Positions 26,101 to 33,252 of a DNA stretch of 64,000 nt are shown in pieces (within the stretch, counting starts at the first letter, position 1; the number at the start of each line of letters is the position of its first letter). A model generated the notes under the pieces. It searched no databases. It was not told the DNA's origin and saw only the letters and a list, made by a program, of their open reading frames with translations. The DNA is taken from the NCBI RefSeq assembly GCF_003202405.1, contig NZ_QJHL01000001.1, positions 1,240,001 to 1,304,000 on the forward strand. Direction: 5' to 3'. Position numbers and translations under genes: made by a program. This DNA is from Flavobacterium hydrophilum (GTDB taxonomy: Bacteria; Bacteroidota; Bacteroidia; Flavobacteriales; Flavobacteriaceae).

Positions 26101-26991
26101 TTTTTCTACATAATGAAAAGCAATTTTTTTTGCAATTTCAGTTTTTCCACATAAAGATATACCTGTTAGTAATAGAATCTTTTCTTTGTCAATGTTTTTA
26201 ATTAAATCGTCTTCGATACCTCTAAAAATATAATCTGTATTAAGCTTAGGAGAATTTACTTTATTTTTAATTAGTATTTCTCGAACCTCTGCTGTCAAAT
26301 TATTTCTTCTATCTCTTACTTTTTTAATAGAATCCAATAGAAGCAAGTAAACTTCATTTAATCTTGAATGGGATATTTGAAATTTTGAGCTTAATAGTAA
26401 TATTATTTGCGAGTCTAAACTTTCATCGCCTAAGTTCTCTAAAATAAAAACCTTTTTAAAGATCTTGTCAAAATCAATTTTCTTTTCTATTTTTTCTGAG
26501 AGTTTATTACAAAATTTGTTTCTTTTATCTCCTAGTTTAGTTGAACTAAAGAAGGATGAGTTTTTTAATCCCAAGTGAAAGTTTTGATGATGAATTTTGT
26601 CAGGATTGAAATTTTCATGGATGGCTATATCGTCATTTTTTTGTATTAAAAATGATGTACTATCTAAGCATCTTGAGCGTGTGATAAAAAGTACATAATT
26701 ATCTGAATTAATTAATCTAGAGAGTAAACAGTTGTCAGAACTATGGGATTCAAAATGGCAAAGCCACTCATTTAATTTATCATCATTTAGTTTTGTACTT
26801 TCTCTTTTTACTTGGACTTCAATTCTGGTTTCTATTTTATTTTCATTGATTATTATCAAAAAATCTTCTCCATTAGTTGGCTCAACAAAAACACTAACGT
26901 CATGTTTTTTTTTTAGCAATTGTAATGTTATTAGGAGGGTTGCTTTATATTGAAATTCATAACCTTTAACCCCTGAAATAGAAATATCCAT
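23131..26991 (-). CDS. STAND NTPase with N-terminal Cap4/DUF4297-like nuclease (Avs-like)
   Basis: 1286 residues. The N-terminus (about 1-110) looks like the dsDNA nuclease domain of Cap4/DUF4297: GYEFQYKATLLITLQLL, VEPTNGEDFLII (catalytic Asp candidate) and IEVQVKRES (Q-x-K, about 58-64). A nucleotide-binding domain of the novel STAND 3 type follows, with Walker A TGISLCGKT (276-284) and Walker B KILILEDP (323-330), preceded by YIFRGIEDDL. The C-terminal 700 residues are a helical repeat array, the presumed phage sensor. Proteins of this plan (Avs family) oligomerise on phage proteins and degrade DNA. Which protein is sensed is unknown. The sequence is intact. Confidence 0.8.
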   Translation of the reverse strand: MDISISGVKGYEFQYKATLLITLQLLKKKHDVSVFVEPTNGEDFLIIINENKIETRIEVQVKRESTKLNDDKLNEWLCHFESHSSDNCLLSRLINSDNYVLFITRSRCLDSTSFLIQKNDDIAIHENFNPDKIHHQNFHLGLKNSSFFSSTKLGDKRNKFCNKLSEKIEKKIDFDKIFKKVFILENLGDESLDSQIILLLSSKFQISHSRLNEVYLLLLDSIKKVRDRRNNLTAEVREILIKNKVNSPKLNTDYIFRGIEDDLIKNIDKEKILLLTGISLCGKTEIAKKIAFHYVEKGYNYNIASDFLVAEAFFFSTNPNEDKILILEDPFGHIELKNEVANHKLKLEHLIDNLHDNHKLIVTSRKEIVEDLYKDFSIIVFKKFNWQDLTLKNQIEAIEFWGKISDLKNYSLEVINKINSVIKLNDNLKTLQIGQVQYLSKFDKKEILTKGKAELETIARQNSNDIAIEIFRKDNDLAMFLSILSFCGSTISSIPIIDLEYIFGKDKTKYTIVKSRLHSLKDEKLFTFKYIKRNRLGKSQKKLLIALQERGFIVEKSKSILFSHPNYYESGRYIFKNFKKSNQNVFLEYLLKAISCNNEEISFFSTQKLPFIYANSIDKEIKEKIVKIAFKSLLSIFPSVIDNCLIFLLSIIEDLKEKQKNSIIHATAHNNVSIYNLEWYGDTPFETHNPRVMLERNTYFLTTHEVLEIEQKFLENQSVTIKKAWYLLLYYERNNRIIIKEIYEKLMLYNVSFIRAKACYIFFKSSIEKKTVNELILSSFKDEHPSVVFNCLRGSFQAWKNYSLENKSLIKPLLEYSLKRKDISIRASSLMTTFGIEYATEGIKLDELNNEESIEIWKLWSYLFKIFQKTVPPIINIHTPRFIATLEDAMNYLSSQNYIEILDCWYDSMLLKMEKRGALDGFEFSIAKHLLDSTKEDHLLRKKLFDKLISFNGTSFLLSSLRYFIADWSVLSGYEKEQVIQLLKGERKDKRWIKAVILTSYNIPAELIENILGNKEYFQGNVEDIVKNFDSQLLEDCLSVYCGHPYQLSDLSTKHENFTLWQNITNYILLNNHIIGYKTCLTEFLFDGVNGFREPAKSLKLWQKICTNSKEKSIETKQLIYATASCCCNIDSAKELWSILIKSYKIENRKDEIVNTIKENIIILQHSEREGIFELIDNKILLKILNETYPDNKFIITISNLKEIPDVADQNLLLEFIQNASSVPFKFYNTLDFAKRISEKLNISDELKEKLKSIPNSIYEMGKPIMEELNDKYNYVLKDWIYYKNN

Positions 26992-27593
26992 TATTTAAAT
27001 TTTGTTATTATTTTTCTTGGATTTTTTTATAATAATATTCTTTTTTAAAATCTTTATGTTACAATATAAGATATTTTTTCAAAATTAACTCTCTCTTTTT
27101 ATTGCATTCAAATATTTGTTTTTTATTCAATTAAATAAGGTTTAATTTCTACAGAATTTTTCATCATAAAGATTCTTTAGTGCTATATTCTTAGCAATGT
27201 CTCCACCGCCGAGTTCCGAGGTAATAAGGTGGCAAGATATCGGTTGTGATACAACCGGACATCTTGCCGATTGCAGGAACGTGGCAATCTTCGTGATTTT
27301 TTTTAAGGCGAATGTAATTTATATATAATATTTTTATTCAATTATTAAAGGTCTTTTTACTTATAAAAATTATTAAAGATTGGAAATTGGAAAAAGTTTT
27401 AAGAGTATTTTTAGGGAGTTTATTGCTTTCTAATTTTAAGTGTCTTTATTCTTCTAGTTGTGTTCTTAAATGGGTAATTGTTTTAAAAAGAGTTGTATAA
27501 GAAGTGTGTTGAAAGTATTTCGTATATTTGCATATATGATATTGCTTTTTCTTATTTGAAGATTAAGCACGTCAGCCGACTATTAAAAGAGTA
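26992..27593. other. Intergenic region with a G+C-richer palindromic block
   Basis: About 600 bp. Most is A+T rich, but 27195-27300 is clearly richer in G+C and contains a strong nested hairpin (listed separately). A perfect TATATTTG (-7 type) at 27523-27530 lies 63 bp before the next gene, without a well-placed -33 partner. No coding stretch is visible. Confidence 0.5.
27231..27268. repeat. Nested palindromic element
   Basis: GGCAAGAT (27231-27238) pairs with ATCTTGCC (27261-27268), enclosing CGGTTG (27241-27246) paired with CAACCG (27252-27257). A second overlapping pair, TTGCC / GGCAA, spans 27264-27287. The block is unlike its A+T-rich surroundings. It may be a mobile-element end, an attachment or transfer site, or a repetitive extragenic palindrome. 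Confidence 0.5.
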
Positions 27594-27887
27594 ATGAAAC
27601 AAGAAAATAATATAGCGAATCTTTTTCCCAAATATTTATTTTGGGATATGGATTGTAGTAAACTTGATTTTAAAAGAGACAAGGCTATTATAATTCCAAG
27701 GGCGCTGTATGCCACTACTTCAGATACTTTTGAGGCTGATATTAAAATCTTAGAAAAATTATATTCTCCTGAAGATATTGTAAAGTATCTAAAAAGCACT
27801 AAAGAGAACATCAGTAACAAGGTGTGTTTAAGTGTCTCTAAACGTTACAATGTTGAGCCTTTTCAACGTTTTGTATTATCACTTTAA
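27594..27887 (+). CDS. DUF6922-type small protein, probable AbiEi-like antitoxin partner
   Basis: 97 residues (LFPKYLFWDMDCSKLDFKRD, IIIPRALYATTSDTFEADI, LEKLYSPEDIVKYLKST). This compact protein is regularly found directly before nucleotidyltransferase (AbiEii-like) genes in Bacteroidota. Here it starts 3 bp before such a gene, so it is presumably the antitoxin or its regulator. The family name is from memory of the pattern. Confidence 0.7.
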   Translation: MKQENNIANLFPKYLFWDMDCSKLDFKRDKAIIIPRALYATTSDTFEADIKILEKLYSPEDIVKYLKSTKENISNKVCLSVSKRYNVEPFQRFVLSL

Positions 27888-27890
27888 AAA

Positions 27891-28657
27891 ATGGATGCCG
27901 TATCTCAAGATATTTTAAAAACTATCTCTGAGTTGCAAACTCTGCCATCACTTTCTGCCTTTGCATTAGGCGGAGGTACAAATCTTGCCTTACAGTTTAA
28001 TCACAGAATTTCCGATGATATTGATTTATTCTGTCCTGATATTATTGGCAGAGAAGGCTTTCAAAAAATACAAAAAGAAGTTTCAGATTATTATGGCAAT
28101 AAGGCAGGGAGATTTGATAATCCATGCGATATTAATGATCAGTTTATATTTTTGAGATTTTTTATAAATACCGATTCAGGATCGGTTTTAAAGGTCGAAT
28201 TATTGCAGAACATGAAGAATATTTATCCTATTGAAATCAAAGATAATATTCGTCTTTTGTCAAAAACAGATATTGGATTATTCAAATTAGTAAGCGCGTC
28301 TAACCGAGCAACAAAAAAGGATATTTATGATCTTGACTTTATAACTAATGAGATTCCAATTGTGGATTTATATAAAGAATTAAAAAGCAAGATGTCTAAA
28401 TTCTCAGAAGAAAAGACAAGACAATTTTTGATTTAGACAAACAGCTATCTCCTGTAGATAATCCTCAGCTTCTGCTTAAGTTTGATAATGTTTCAAGTTC
28501 CGGTAATCTGCCTTCACACACGCATGATAACATTCATATAGTTGAGGGAGGTAAAACATGGGCTGTATCAAAAATTGCCTGGCGTTCTAAAGTAAGAAGT
28601 CTTTATTCGCATCTTGGCATCCGCTTCCCTCAGACAAGAGGTATCAGGTTTAGATAA
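27891..28657 (+). pseudogene. AbiEii/AbiGii-like nucleotidyltransferase toxin, frameshifted
   Basis: The 5' part encodes a nucleotidyltransferase of the AbiEii/AbiGii/COG2253 type, with FALGGGTNLALQFNHRISDDIDLF (about residues 22-45) holding the GG and D-x-D motif. The frame stops at 28436, but reading continues without a stop in the +2-shifted frame to 28657 (TIFDLDKQLSPVDNPQLLLKF ... RGIRFR). At 28413-28422 there is a tandem duplication, AAGAC AAGAC. Removing one copy joins the two frames into a 253-residue protein. It is therefore a recent inactivation of the toxin, unless frameshifting restores it. Confidence 0.75.
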
Positions 28658-28736
28658 AAAATCTAGTTATCCTATTTTAATTCAAGGCAGGATTTTAGCC
28701 TTAGAATCTAAATAGTAATAATCCTTTTCAAAAGAA

Positions 28737-28885
28737 AAACGAAAAAAAGAAAGCAGTATTACATTGGACAGGCAGGCAAAAGAAGTGCTATAAGTCCCGA
28801 AGGGTGGCAAGGCGAGGAACGAGGCTTGGCATTATGCGCACTTTTTTGACGATGTCCAATACCTTGGCTTGCTTTTTATTGTTTA
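28737..28885. repeat. Long imperfect inverted repeat
   Basis: The left arm (AAAGAAAGCAG, ATTGGACA, AAAAGAAGTGC) is mirrored by a right arm (GCGCACTTTTTT, TGTCCAAT, CTTGCTTTTTATT). The centre, GTCCCGAAGGGTGGCAAGG, is G+C-rich and itself self-complementary in part. Sequences like this lie between genes in Bacteroidota conjugative elements; I recall the type but cannot verify it. The remaining non-coding bases of 28658-28924 show nothing else. Confidence 0.5.
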
Positions 28886-28924
28886 GAAATGGAGTATATA
28901 GGAAAGTAAATAATCCGTTTAAAA

Positions 28925-29185
28925 TTATTTGTCTGGACTGCCCATAAGAGTGACAGTATCGCTCAGATTATTTACAGAGATATAATCCAATACAAAATCT
29001 TCGGCTTCCTTTCTGTGCTCTATAGAAGTTGAAAAAGAGTTGAGATAAAAATCTTCGCTTTCATCTTCAATGTGAATAATCTCAGTGAAGCCTTTAGTAA
29101 TTAAGGAACCTTTTAATTTTAATATCTTAAGCTCATTACTTCTGTCAATTTCCCTTTTAACTCGAAGCTTTATAGTTTTATCCAT
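28925..29185 (-). CDS. Hypothetical small protein
   Basis: 86 residues from the ATG at 29185 (MDKTIKLRVKREIDRSNELK). A TTG at 29227 would add 14 residues but starts inside DNA just after a terminator, so the ATG is preferred. Acidic C-terminal half (HIEDESEDFYLNSF). No family recognised. It follows the Xre gene on the same strand, past a strong terminator, so it is probably transcribed separately. Confidence 0.5.
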   Translation of the reverse strand: MDKTIKLRVKREIDRSNELKILKLKGSLITKGFTEIIHIEDESEDFYLNSFSTSIEHRKEAEDFVLDYISVNNLSDTVTLMGSPDK

Positions 29186-29233
29186 GTTATAGTCTTTGGT
29201 GATACGGTAGATCAAATAATGTTCCAAAACAAA

Positions 29234-29257
29234 AAAAGAGACTCGAAAGTCTCTTTT
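29234..29257 (-). terminator. Terminator of the Xre gene
   Basis: AAAAGAGACT and AGTCTCTTTT pair around CGAA, continued by a T7 tract on the minus strand, 27 bp after the Xre stop codon. Confidence 0.8.
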
Positions 29258-29283
29258 GGAATTAATAAGTCTTTTATAAAAGC

Positions 29284-29703
29284 TTATTTAGCTTTTAGTA
29301 ATTTTTCCAAATATTCAACTTTATCTTTTTCAGCTTGAACCAAACGTTCATAAAGTTTTCTGTTTTCGTCAACAATTTCCATCATTTTATCTAATGGATT
29401 AAATGAGCAATTATTTGAATGAATTGCTCCATTACTGTGACTAAAATCGTTGTCGTATATATTGTTAAAATAATTAATCACACCCTCATCAGAAAAGTTT
29501 TTAATAGCTTCTACACTTACTCCTAGAGCTTTTGCTACTTCGGCTAACTTTTCATCATCTATAGTCTCACTATTTTCTATTATTGAAACAGCCTGCTGGT
29601 TTGTTCCCATAGCCTGTGCTAATGCTTCCTGTTTCATGTCTTTTAGTTCACGAATACGGCTGATTTTGCGCCCTATGTGATTTGGTTTTGTTAATGTACT
29701 CAT
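29284..29703 (-). CDS. Xre-family helix-turn-helix regulator
   Basis: 139 residues. Residues about 10-68 form an HTH_3 domain (GRKISRIRELKDMKQEALAQAM, NQQAVSIIENSETID, LAEVAKALGVSVEAIKNF). The C-terminal tail (about 105-139) is a charged coiled-coil-like helix (MMEIVDENRKLYERLVQAEK), usual in Bacteroidota regulators of this size. It is divergent from the HEPN gene, and the 170 bp between them probably holds its operator. Confidence 0.88.
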   Translation of the reverse strand: MSTLTKPNHIGRKISRIRELKDMKQEALAQAMGTNQQAVSIIENSETIDDEKLAEVAKALGVSVEAIKNFSDEGVINYFNNIYDNDFSHSNGAIHSNNCSFNPLDKMMEIVDENRKLYERLVQAEKDKVEYLEKLLKAK

Positions 29704-29877
29704 AGCTCAAAGATAATAATTACGAATAAAAAAGTAAGGTTTATGTATGATACATAATTTAGTCTTGTACGGTACGGAACAAATTGATACCGTACCATAC
29801 AAGTAATTGCTTACTTGCCTGTGTGTTAGACAAAAATACAATTTTTCAGACAAGTATTAACTAAAAAGAGTAAAATT

Positions 29878-30729
29878 ATGAAAGCAATTGATGATTTAGG
29901 ATTACAGACAATTAGTAACATTATTAGCAAAAGTATCAGTACAAGCAGTATTTACTGCTTTGGAGAACGGAAACAGATTCAAGCAGTTCAGAATCCATTT
30001 CAGGAGTCTGTTTCAACACATAAAGAACAGACACATTTTTATTTAATGGTGCTGACAGATGAATATGTAATGAATGCGGTTGCTGATATCAGTGATATTA
30101 TAAAAACTAAAACTGAAGGGCAGTATACAGTAACCCTATTGTTTTTTAAAGTGAAATATGGTCATTATCTCTGTTCAAATCAGAGATATTTTTATCATCA
30201 GGTTTTAACCAAAGGGTATAAATTTTATGAACGTGAAAATATGCCTCTAAATATAACATTTGATGAAATTACAAAACGTAATATTGATTATATACGTTCG
30301 TACTGGAAAAATAGAAAAAAAGTTGCTGAAACCTTTTTAATAAGCCAGAACCAAGTGGACTATATGGATACTGGATTTGTTCAGGACTCGATGATGCACA
30401 TTGCTGTAGAGCAGATTTGTTTAGGTCTTATCAATGTATTTTTAGGATATCACCCAGATCATTTTTCATTGGCATACTTATTTGATCTCTGTGAAATATT
30501 CTCGCCAATAACTTCTGAATTTTTTCCACGAATTACAAGTGAAGATAAAAGGCTGTTTGACTTATTAAAAACAAATCCAAGTTCACTTCGCTGGATAAAT
30601 GTTAAGAAGTCTTCTTTATTGGATACAGAGCACCTAGAGAGAAGATGTAATCTTTTCTACGAGAAAGCCTGCGAAATTGTAGAAGCAGAACTGGAGCGTA
30701 TCAAAAACTTAAGTGCTGAGGTACGTTAA
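29878..30729 (+). CDS. HEPN-domain protein with degenerate nucleotidyltransferase-like N-terminus
   Basis: 283 residues. Residues about 1-125 (FYLMVLTDEYVMNAVADISDII, YTVTLLFFKVKYGHYLCSNQRYF) look like the N-terminal part of Bacteroidota HEPN/MNT fusion proteins without visible MNT catalytic residues. Residues about 140-245 are a HEPN helical bundle (YWKNRKKVAETFLIS, DSMMHIAVEQICLGLINVFLGYHPDHFSLAYLFDLCEIF). The R-x4-6-H ribonuclease motif is not clear. HEPN proteins often act as toxins or in mobile-element regulation. Starts alone, 36 bp before the next gene. Confidence 0.65.
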   Translation: MKAIDDLGLQTISNIISKSISTSSIYCFGERKQIQAVQNPFQESVSTHKEQTHFYLMVLTDEYVMNAVADISDIIKTKTEGQYTVTLLFFKVKYGHYLCSNQRYFYHQVLTKGYKFYERENMPLNITFDEITKRNIDYIRSYWKNRKKVAETFLISQNQVDYMDTGFVQDSMMHIAVEQICLGLINVFLGYHPDHFSLAYLFDLCEIFSPITSEFFPRITSEDKRLFDLLKTNPSSLRWINVKKSSLLDTEHLERRCNLFYEKACEIVEAELERIKNLSAEVR

Positions 30730-30765
30730 TACGCTATTGATTAAATTACTTTAACACTTGAAATT

Positions 30766-31137
30766 ATGAAAACGGATGAAATTGAAAAGCTGGAAATTAT
30801 TAAAAGATTAACTTCTAATTGTCTCAATACTTTGAGACCATTTGACAATAAAAACAGGATGCACACTGCTGAAATAAAAGTATATGATTATTACGAACTT
30901 GCCTCAGTTATAAGAAACCTGATGAGGTTATGTATCGTGGCTTTGGATCATGATGGAGCTGAACTTCCCATTACAATCGAAAATCGGTCGATTGATGTCG
31001 GGCTTGTACTTGGGATTGCATTGCAGTTGTTTCCAATTGATGAATTTGAACTTTTAAATGAGATAAGCGTATTATTCCCTGTAGGTTCTGAAAATGAAGA
31101 TGAAAATATCCTCAGTGCCAATCCACAGCCATCATAG
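30766..31137 (+). CDS. Hypothetical protein
   Basis: 123 residues, helical, no family recognised (begins MKTDEIEKLEIIKRLTSNC). Co-directional with the HEPN gene, 36 bp apart, and followed by a strong terminator, so the two are probably co-transcribed. Typical accessory-region cargo. Confidence 0.55.
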   Translation: MKTDEIEKLEIIKRLTSNCLNTLRPFDNKNRMHTAEIKVYDYYELASVIRNLMRLCIVALDHDGAELPITIENRSIDVGLVLGIALQLFPIDEFELLNEISVLFPVGSENEDENILSANPQPS

Positions 31138-31203
31138 CTATATTTTACCTATGATAGTTATTGATCAATGACTTATCTTTATAGCGATAGATGATTGTTG
31201 AAC

Positions 31204-31230
31204 AAAAAAGACCATTTGTGGTCTTTTTTT
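31204..31230 (+). terminator. Terminator before the recombinase unit
   Basis: AAAAAAGACCA and TGGTCTTTTTTT pair around a short loop. It separates the HEPN/hypothetical pair from the small gene and recombinase. Confidence 0.8.
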
Positions 31231-31248
31231 AATGAAGGGAAATGTCAA

Positions 31249-31458
31249 ATGGAAAGCGATGAAAAAAATGAAAGAGGGAAAATGACGGCTGAGAAAACAT
31301 TGCAAATGTTGAAAGATGAAGGGGTAGAAGTAACGCTTGAACAAGCGGGAATGATTTTAGAATTTTTAAGAAAGCTGGCAAACATGTCAGTTTATAATTA
31401 TTTAAACAAGAAAGATGAAAAGAATAGCAGACCTATACGTGAGAGTGAGTACAGATGA
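31249..31458 (+). CDS. Small helical protein preceding the serine recombinase
   Basis: 69 residues from the ATG at 31249. An in-frame ATG at 31282 (MTAEKTLQMLKDEGVEVTLEQ) with AGAGGG just before it is an equally good start and gives 58 residues. A start further upstream would lie inside the terminator, so I reject it. The pattern EQAGMILEFLRKLANMSVYNYL is seen in short Bacteroidota proteins that precede site-specific recombinases. It overlaps the recombinase gene by 44 bp, indicating translational coupling; it could be a recombination directionality factor, which is a guess. Confidence 0.6.
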   Translation: MESDEKNERGKMTAEKTLQMLKDEGVEVTLEQAGMILEFLRKLANMSVYNYLNKKDEKNSRPIRESEYR

Positions 31459-32971
31459 ACAGGCAGATCGTGGCTACTCACAAAGAAATCAGGAAGAAAT
31501 GCTTCGCAAATACTGCGACATAAATTCTATTGAAATACGAAATGTAATTTATGAAGATCATTCGGCAAAAACGTTCAATAGACCGCAATGGAAAAGACTT
31601 CTTCTGAACTTAAAGAAGCTGAAAAATAAATCAGAACTGGTGCTGTTTACCAAATGGGACAGGTTCAGCAGAAATGCAGGTGATGCTTATCAAATGATAA
31701 ACATACTGCGAAAACTAGGAGTTGAGCCACAGGCGATAGAACAGCCTTTGGATCTTTCTATTCCTGAGAACAAAATGATGCTTGCCTTTTATTTAGCAGC
31801 TCCAGAAGTTGAAAATGACAGGCGAGCATTGAATACCTTTCATGGTATGAGAAGAGCAAGAAAAGAGGGGAGATACATGGGATATGCTCCTGTTGGTTAT
31901 ATCAATAGAGTAAAGGAAGACGGGACAAAATACATAACATTCGATCAGCCTGAGGCATCAATTTTGAAATGGGCTTTTGAAGAGCTTTCCAAAGGGATCT
32001 TTAATACTGAACAGGTTCTTCATATGGCAAAAGAAAAAGGACTTAAGGCGGGTAAAAATCATTTTTGGCGCGCTATTCGTAATCCGCTATATTGTGGAAA
32101 GATAGTTGTTCCTAAATACAAAGATGAAGATCTTCGTTATGTGAGGGGACAGCACGAGGCTTTAATCTCTGAATCATTATTTTATAAAGTACAGGATGTA
32201 CTCGATGGCAGATCTAGAACCTATCTACCAAAGTCCGTTGCGTCTAAACCTTTTCCACTAAGAGGCTTTTTTCTTTGCCCTGATTGTGGAAAAATACTCA
32301 CAGCAAGTATATCCAAAGGGCGTCATAAATATTATCCATACTACCACTGCAGTGCAGGTTGCAAATTCAGGATAAATTCTGAAACTGCTAATGATATATT
32401 TATAAATAATTTGAAGCAGTATATACCAATTCCTGAAATTAAAAATGTTTACACCTCTGTATTATCTGAATGTTATAAGGAACAAACTAAAGAAATTTTT
32501 GAAGAGAAAAATAAAATAATTACTCAGATCAAAGATTATGAAAATAGAATTTCACATGCTAGAGATTTGCTGGCTACACAACAGATTGAGGCAGGCGATT
32601 ACAGGGATATGAAATCAGATTACGGTGATATGGTGAACAGGCTGGAGCTGAAATTATCAGCTATTGAAACTGACAGCAAAGATATTGAAGGACTTTTAAA
32701 AACAGGCATTGAAAATCTTTTAAAGCTCAATGAATACTACGAAACCGGCGATTGGGCTGAGTCAAGAGATTTGATAGGTTCGATTTATCCTGAGAATTTC
32801 ACAATCTCAGAAAATGAATTTCGAACCGCAAGAGTTAATGAGGTGGTATGGCTGATCTACTATATTAACAAGCAAATAGCCTTAAATAAAAAAGGGACAA
32901 AGAAGAATATTTCTTCTTTGTCCCAAGTAGTAGCGGGAACAGGACTCGAACCTGTGACCTTCGGGTTATGA
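31415..32971 (+). CDS. Large serine recombinase (integrase) of the mobile element
   Basis: 518 residues. The N-terminal resolvase domain has the nucleophile S12 in LYVRVSTDEQ, with Arg residues in FTKWDRFSRNAGDAY. A recombinase domain follows (APVGYINRV ... AIRNPLYCGKIVVPKY), then a zinc-ribbon domain with CPDCGKILTAS ... YHCSAGC (about 290-325) and a long coiled coil (about 350-430). The last 25 or so residues (SSLSQVVAGTGLEPVTFGL) are encoded by the antisense strand of the tRNA-Met terminator and T-arm, so this C-terminus was probably acquired on integration. It marks the right end of an integrated element. Confidence 0.9.
   Translation: MKRIADLYVRVSTDEQADRGYSQRNQEEMLRKYCDINSIEIRNVIYEDHSAKTFNRPQWKRLLLNLKKLKNKSELVLFTKWDRFSRNAGDAYQMINILRKLGVEPQAIEQPLDLSIPENKMMLAFYLAAPEVENDRRALNTFHGMRRARKEGRYMGYAPVGYINRVKEDGTKYITFDQPEASILKWAFEELSKGIFNTEQVLHMAKEKGLKAGKNHFWRAIRNPLYCGKIVVPKYKDEDLRYVRGQHEALISESLFYKVQDVLDGRSRTYLPKSVASKPFPLRGFFLCPDCGKILTASISKGRHKYYPYYHCSAGCKFRINSETANDIFINNLKQYIPIPEIKNVYTSVLSECYKEQTKEIFEEKNKIITQIKDYENRISHARDLLATQQIEAGDYRDMKSDYGDMVNRLELKLSAIETDSKDIEGLLKTGIENLLKLNEYYETGDWAESRDLIGSIYPENFTISENEFRTARVNEVVWLIYYINKQIALNKKGTKKNISSLSQVVAGTGLEPVTFGL
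32894..32924 (-). terminator. Terminator of the initiator tRNA gene
   Basis: GGGACAAAGAAGAA and TTCTTCTTTGTCCC form a near-perfect stem followed, on the minus strand, by a T6 tract. It lies 7 bp beyond the tRNA 3' end and inside the recombinase coding frame. Confidence 0.85.
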
Positions 32972-33003
32972 GCCCGACGAGCTGCCTACTGCTCTATCCC
33001 GCG
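32931..33003 (-). tRNA. Initiator tRNA-Met (anticodon CAT)
   Basis: The minus strand folds into a complete cloverleaf of 73 nt: acceptor CGCGGGA / TCCCGCT, D-arm GAGC / GCTC, anticodon arm TCGGG-CTCATAA-CCCGA, T-arm ACAGG-TTCGAGT-CCTGT, discriminator A. The three G:C pairs next to the anticodon loop and the C1:T72 mismatch identify the initiator type. CCA is not encoded (CTA follows). A mobile element's recombinase gene ends inside it on the opposite strand. Confidence 0.93.
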
Positions 33004-33252
33004 ATGTTTCGGGTGCAAAGATAAGCACTAAATACTGTTATCCAAAGAAATTTCTGAAATATTTTAATATAATTGATAAAGTTTAATAACCTGTTAACAT
33101 ATAGGTATTTAAGTAAGCTGAAATTGATCTTTATGATTTACTGGACGGAAATCCTGATATTTTTTTAACCAATATTAAGAAGCATCACATTCGGTTTTTG
33201 TCGTCTTTAGACTAATTCTACTGCGCTGATAATATTCGAAAACTTGAAAAAA

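Noticed and set aside
31195..31248. Earlier start for the small gene before the recombinase
   Set aside because: The extension would be translated through a strong terminator hairpin (31204-31230) and adds non-conserved-looking residues.
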